Below, in pieces: positions 34,447 through 38,594 of a stretch of DNA of 38,594 nt. The translations under genes were made by a program, and so were the position numbers. Within the stretch, counting starts at the first letter, position 1; each line of letters starts with the position of its first letter. This DNA comes from Haplosporangium gracile (taxonomy: Eukaryota > Mortierellomycota > Mortierellomycetes > Mortierellales > Mortierellaceae): the NCBI GenBank assembly GCA_015499985.1, contig JAAAUF010000343.1, positions 1-38,594 on the forward strand, read 5' to 3'. The notes under the pieces were generated by a model, which was not told where the DNA came from, made no database searches, and worked only from the letters and a program-made list of their open reading frames with translations.

Positions 34447-35593
34447 ATGGTCCGCGCTATTACTTCCACCGCCGAGTTCAACGAGCTCATTGCTTCTGGC
34501 AAGAAGGTCATTGTCGACTACCATGCCACCTGGTGCGGGTATGTGTAACCCTCTACTAATGAATACATGAACACTGATCAGTCTTCAACGCTGCGCAGTG
34601 CCACGTTATTATTTTTATGTCGTCCTGGGCTGGGTTTTTTTTATTCTACGGACAAAAGTGCGAGCACAGCAAAAGGACGAGCATTAGGACACGGAAACGG
34701 CGACAACGACGAGGAAAAAAAAGTAGAGCAGGAAGAGGAATCAACTTTTCACTTGGACCGGATCCATCAACCGTTCCCCATACCCCCTTCAGAAGGACAA
34801 ACATTTTTTTTCTGAAGTTTCACCCTGATAACGTGCTCATATATACTTAACGCGGGACGGGACTAAGAGGGAGAGAAAGGGGGAGAATGAAGAAAAGAAC
34901 CTCATGGAAACCGAAGAAAAGATTATGAGGCAATTCACCCAAATATTCAAAACGCAACCGTCTTTTACCGAACCTCTTCTATATCGAGCACTCTTGCTTT
35001 TTCTATTTCTTGAAATATGGAGAAATCAGACGATAATGGGTGAAGAGGAGGTGCAACGAAGAGGAGAAGGCGGTGAGAGGCCGATAGGGCGAAGCATTAA
35101 TGAGAAGACAAGCGCGCTACGCAGACACACATGAAGACGATCAATGGACAATCAGCTCATACGCGTAATGGAATGATACCAACGAAATATGCGGAGGAGG
35201 AAGGTCAAGGAGAGAAAGAGGGAGAGAAGATCCTCATTCACTTTTGCCTTTTGTGCAAATATCGCTCTCTGCGCATTTCATTCTTGACCATCCACCCAAG
35301 CAACCAACCGTTTACAATAGAGCTGTTCACCAAATTAACGCTCACTTTCTATTCGTATTGATAATAGTCCCTGCAAGGTCATTGCCCCCAAGTACGAGAG
35401 CTTCTCTAAGGAGTACGAGGATATCGAGTTTGTCAAGGTCGATGTCGATGACCTCGGTGAGGTCTCTGCCGCCGCCGGAATCCGTGCCATGCCCACCTTC
35501 CAGACCTACCACAACGGCAAGAAGGTTGGAGAGGTCCTCGGCGCTGATGTCACCAAGCTCAAGAACCTCATTAAAGAGGCCCACGAGGCTTAA
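34447..35593 (+). CDS. Thioredoxin
   Basis: Two exons, 34447-34538 and 35368-35593, giving 105 residues, the normal length for a cytosolic thioredoxin. The active site WCGPC (residues 29-33) is preceded by VIVDYHAT and followed by KVIAPKYE; the cis-proline is in RAMPTF (P73) and the C-terminal strand-helix GEVLGAD is present. It reduces protein disulfides (ribonucleotide reductase, peroxiredoxins and others) and is recycled by thioredoxin reductase. The intron splits the second Gly codon of the motif (WCG|PC) and is 829 bases, far longer than the other introns here (mostly about 50-200). There is no signal or transit peptide. The start has an ACCATGG context after a CAACC leader. Confidence 0.95.
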
Positions 35594-35712
35594 ATTCTTT
35601 TCCTAACAGAGGGACATTTACAAATACTTTCCTTTGCTCCATCATTGATGGTGGGGTGCTCTTAGGAGATGGAAGTGCTCTTGCTCTCTTTTCACTTTTT
35701 TGTACATACTTT

Positions 35713-35718
35713 AATAAA
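35713..35718 (+). terminator. AATAAA poly(A) signal of thioredoxin
   Basis: AATAAA 120 bases after the TAA, just after TTTTTTGTACATACTTT, in the expected place for a fungal 3' end. Confidence 0.6.
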
Positions 35719-36459
35719 CAAAAAATAACTCAACAGCCGATATAATGGATGGTGCGTTTTTGGTTTGTTTTTGCCTCTCCTTCCCCAACATACTATTTTC
35801 TTGACATGAAGGGAAGGGAGGGGATGCGCCATTGGGCATTCTTCTTTGCTCGTTGATCAAAAACGCAATTGGGATACTTTGAACGTCTGCCTGTGTTGGC
35901 AACTCTTGCCTGTTCTCTTTCTTAATCACTCGCGAACTGTTGTTTCTCGTTTTCTCACCATCTCTCTTGCGTTTATGCTGTGACACTTGCTTCTCTGCTG
36001 TCCACTCGCCATGGCGTGCTTGCTTGGCCATGGGGCGTCAGTGCTCTTTCTATTTCTCTTTCTCGTCCTCTCTTTTCGTCGACTTTATCAACAACCAACA
36101 GAGCATGCAAAAACGTCTTTATCACGTTCTTTGCTTCTTCCTCGGATGTTTTTCAATCATCGCATTTTTTTATCGTACATATTTTTTTTGTTTCCGTACA
36201 AAGTTAAGAGCGATGGCGTCTTGCGAAAAAGCAGTCATGGCGAGACTTTTTTTTTTTGGAATGTGAGGAGAGTGTCAGACCATGTCAAAGTAGAGAAATG
36301 ACGGCAAGCGGGTGGGTTAAAACCCCAGTCTAGTGTATGTGGTCATTACGGCTCCAGGGCGGGAGGAGAGGATGGGACGATCCTGGGTCCCCGCTTTCAG
36401 CTTTTTTTTGTTTTTTTGTTTGTGTTTTTTTTTTTCGCACTCAGCATTTTTTTCTGGAC

Positions 36460-36465
36460 TTTATT
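36460..36465 (-). terminator. AATAAA poly(A) signal of the GST gene
   Basis: On the minus strand AATAAA lies about 183 bases after the TGA at 36650-36648, a distance like that of other genes in the window. Confidence 0.45.
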
Positions 36466-36647
36466 CCAAGGGACATAGAAGGGAAGGAAAGAGAAGGACG
36501 GGTAGCGGGAGGAGTAAAAGAACAAGAAGTCGCCCCTCTCCAAGTTTGTTGTCTTTTTTTTCTTCTTGTCACCGTTTTGGTCGTTTTGCTGTTTGTTCTC
36601 CATCGACGTTGTCTTCATGATCCTTACACGTTTTCTTTACTCATTCT

Positions 36648-37854
36648 TCAGGAAGAAGGAACGAGTTCAGGGTGATGGTCCCCGACGAACTCGGTAGAGT
36701 TGACAGACAATTTCTTGTACTCGTCGGAGGAAATCCAGGCCTTGTAGGTCGGGTTGGATTCAATGTTGGCGCGGACTTTGATGATGTTAGGGGTCCTTGT
36801 GGTGTTAATGACGACTGCGACGCAGGTGGGGCCAATGACCTTTTCGAGCGCGTCGAGCATTGTTGTTGTCCTGATATCAGCCAGTGTTGTCTATTTTGTG
36901 AAAAATTTGGGGTGGTCAGGTTGGAAAACAGAGGAGTAAAAGGGGTAAAAAAAATAATCTTAAATGTCTGTCTAGTGGGCATTGAGTAACACAGAGAAAG
37001 ATACAAAGCCAACAAAGAGCAGAGAAGAAAAAGGAAAGAAAACATTCAACGTTACCCTGTCACCAACATAATGCCCATTGGAGTGATTATTCACCAAGTG
37101 GGCTTCATGGATTCGACCCCAAGAGGCCAAGGTCTTGTTCACGAAGTCATACAAGTATTTCGCCTTTTCCTTTTCAGATTTCTCAGAGGACTCCCAAAAG
37201 AAGGAGTTCATGAACTCCTGGAAGAACATACAGTTTGAGGAGGAATAGAAAGAGTTGATGAGGGCTTCTTCCCAGGCGTTGCGCCCGTGTAGGCCGAATT
37301 GCTTTGCGAGAAAGATGTCGATTGCGTTGTTCTCTGACAGCGTCAGTTCCTGCTCGGTTGTTGGAGTGAGGAAAGGAGGGGGAGGGGAGATGATTAGAGA
37401 AAGAGACATTAGTTAAGGTGAGAAAGTGGTTCTTGCATATACGAAAGAAAGGTGTACCAAGAGGAAGAGAGTGAGAGCAAATGTAGGTGGAGTGTACCTT
37501 GCCGTCGGGGTGGATGATGGTCAGAAGGGGGAGGACCTCGAAGGGCATATTTGGCTTATCCACTCCCCAATTCTAAGATATCGTAAGAAAGTACGGAAAA
37601 GAAGAAAAGTAGTAGGTGTGAGTAAAAAAAAAGCCCTCGAGACGAATGCCCAAGCAGAAGGATTGATTGTTTATGATGGATGAATACGACGACGTTACGA
37701 CGTAGAGGGGGGTCCAGGCGGCGCCGGCGTAGGCAAGGATGCCACGAGCGTTGGTTCCTGCGAAATGAATGGAAAAGTAGGAGTGAGTATACTTGAGGTT
37801 GTCGGATGCGACGAGTCTCGAGTTTTCTTCCGAGTCGATGTTGAATGGCCTCAT
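36648..37854 (-). CDS. Glutathione S-transferase-like protein (sigma-like)
   Basis: Four exons: 37854-37699, 37572-37498, 37349-37056 and 36890-36648, giving 255 residues. The N-terminal thioredoxin-like domain (about 22-95) includes ARGILAYAGAAW, the cis-proline loop MPFEVLPLL and the ELTLSENNAIDIFLAKQFGL helix. The helical C-terminal domain (about 100-255) includes YVGDRTTLADI, the N-capping/hydrophobic-staple region typical of GSTs. The family conjugates glutathione to electrophiles or isomerises substrates. Two glutathione-site positions look altered: in my alignment the catalytic Tyr of sigma GSTs falls at His30 (SIHF), although Tyr26 is close, and the usual Gln-Ser pair is Glu83-Asn84. 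Length is somewhat above the usual 200-220 because of N- and C-terminal extras. All exon joins are phase 0. Confidence 0.85.
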
Positions 37855-37980
37855 CTTTGTCGTTGTGAGTGGTGTTTTGTGTTGGTTGGTCGGTGTCTTC
37901 GTCCTTGTTCTTGTCCTTGGCTTGCGTTTAGTTTGTTGACTTGTGAGAAAATAAAAAGTAGGAAAGACCGACACGCCCTT

Positions 37981-37986
37981 TTTAAA
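37981..37986 (-). promoter_or_regulatory. TATA-like TTTAAA box of the GST gene
   Basis: Minus-strand context GTAATTTAAAAAGGGCG, about 127 bases before the GST ATG, matching the spacing of the thioredoxin box. Confidence 0.4.
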
Positions 37987-38163
37987 TTACAAACACTCCT
38001 TTCTTCAGTTGTCAACCGTAGATGCCCTTCCCTCCGCCACCTCTCCTTTCTTCAGTGTCTAAGCCCCTACCCGCTCCCGGTCTCCATATACTAAAGTTTG
38101 GTGGCGACGGGAATCCAATCTCCTTTTTCAGATGTGTTCGAGAACGAGGGTACGGCCTGATCA

Positions 38164-38169
38164 TTTATT
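38164..38169 (-). terminator. AATAAA signal after the partial minus-strand gene
   Basis: AATAAA on the minus strand 182 bases after the putative stop at 38353-38351, the same spacing as for other genes here. It supports a real 3' end. Confidence 0.35.
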
Positions 38170-38350
38170 AACAGGCGCAGATAGAGCGCGCCGCTCTCAT
38201 AACTTTAATATCGTCATCACAACGCACACTTGTTTGAAAACACAAATAGTCGTTCTCAATTGACAACGAGTCCAGACAAAGTATTAATCTTTTTGATCGA
38301 GAAAAATAAAAGTCCGAGGTTTACGTGTGTAACGCTAGGCTTATTCGCGT

Positions 38351-38426
38351 CTAATCGTCTAGGATGTTGTCAGCCAGGTCAGGATCACACATTTCTATAG
38401 GCACAAAGATGACCCTCCCTCCCTCT
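38351..38426 (-). CDS. Probable last exon of an unidentified gene (partial)
   Basis: On the minus strand a good acceptor (CTGACTGTACAG) is followed by 25 codons that read like protein: an EGGRVIFVPIE strand, then DPDLADNILDD and a TAG stop. I do not recognise the family. The acidic end and the downstream AATAAA (38164-38169) support a true C-terminus. The upstream exons would lie beyond the window, with the inverted-repeat element (38436-38594) in the intron. The open stretch is short, so chance cannot be excluded. Confidence 0.35.
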
Positions 38427-38435
38427 CTGTACAGT

Positions 38436-38594
38436 CAGTTTCATAATGTATTTTACTAAGGGATTCACAATGAAAACCTAATTCAGTCAGGAGCGGTAGC
38501 CGTAGCGGGCACTAAGAGATTATAATACCAGTACCTTGGCATTCGACACTGTTCAATCGTATTCTAATCCTTACTAAAATACATTATGGAACTG
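38436..38594. mobile_element. Inverted-repeat element, possible Tc1/mariner-type MITE (may be cut by window end)
   Basis: Left arm 38436-38465 (starts CAGTTTCATAATGTATTTTA) and right arm 38566-38594 are near-perfect inverted copies of about 29 bases, differing at two or three positions, around about 100 bases with no coding frame. The left end continues outward as TACAGT, and CAGT ends flanked by TA are typical of Tc1/mariner elements. The right outer boundary and its TA lie beyond the window. A short non-autonomous MITE is the simplest reading; a structured palindrome or an assembly-end artefact are alternatives. Confidence 0.6.

Larger units (their letters stand above)
35594..36647. other. 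Convergent intergenic region between thioredoxin and GST genes
   Basis: About 1 kb between two convergent stops, holding the poly(A) signals of both (35713-35718 plus, 36460-36465 minus). The rest is T-rich and low complexity with no convincing frame or RNA gene. Confidence 0.6.
37855..38350. other. Intergenic region upstream of the GST gene
   Basis: About 500 bases. A TTTAAA box (37981-37986) lies about 127 bases upstream of the GST start, and an AATAAA on the minus strand (38164-38169) suits the 3' end of the next minus-strand gene. Nothing else is recognisable. Confidence 0.55.

Noticed and set aside
34904..35134. Open frame within the thioredoxin intron as a nested gene
   Set aside because: Short, purine-tract peptide with no family resemblance or promoter signal.

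Overview
The window is nuclear DNA of a filamentous fungus. I infer an early-diverging Mucoromycota lineage, most likely Mortierellomycotina, but I could not test this. The evidence is many short GT-AG introns with CTAAC/CTGAC-like branch sites, CAA- and CT-rich leaders, AATAAA signals 70-190 bases after stops, Gln/His/Ser-rich low complexity in proteins, and an F-box relic of the kind common in those genomes. Nothing looks prokaryotic or viral.

Layout, left to right: (1) an intronless NAD(P)-binding protein (39-848, +); (2) an F-box pseudogene (1056-1535, -); (3) a five-exon PXA/Nexin_C protein (1853-4263, -); (4) a 2-kb divergent spacer; (5) a four-exon single-pass membrane protein (6292-8723, +), convergent with (6) a seven-exon oligopeptide transporter (OPT family; 9006-16781, -) that carries an N-terminal extension of about 1,300 residues; (7) a 7-kb spacer without recognisable genes but with microsatellites and a decayed inverted repeat near 17.85-18.0 kb; (8) a Pho80/Pcl-type cyclin with a long disordered tail (23859-27607, +); (9) allantoicase with an AT-hook-like tail (28106-30867, +); (10) a Vps5/SNX1-type sorting nexin (31277-33872, +); (11) thioredoxin, whose WCGPC motif is split by an 829-base intron (34447-35593, +); (12) a sigma-like glutathione S-transferase with an altered glutathione site (36648-37854, -); (13) the probable last exon of a further minus-strand gene (38351-38426), next to an inverted-repeat element resembling a Tc1/mariner-type MITE that runs to the window edge (38436-38594).

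Exon structures were built by hand from splice consensus, reading phase and family conservation; all internal phases close. The genes do not form a pathway cluster. The functional links visible are loose: two endosomal phosphoinositide/membrane-sorting proteins (PXA/Nexin_C and Vps5-like), two nutrient genes (OPT peptide uptake, allantoicase purine-nitrogen salvage), a possible phosphate/nutrient cyclin, and two redox/thiol proteins. I did not find a self-contained novel system. The best leads are the chimaeric-looking proteins (OPT extension, allantoicase tail), the non-canonical GST and the terminal inverted-repeat element.
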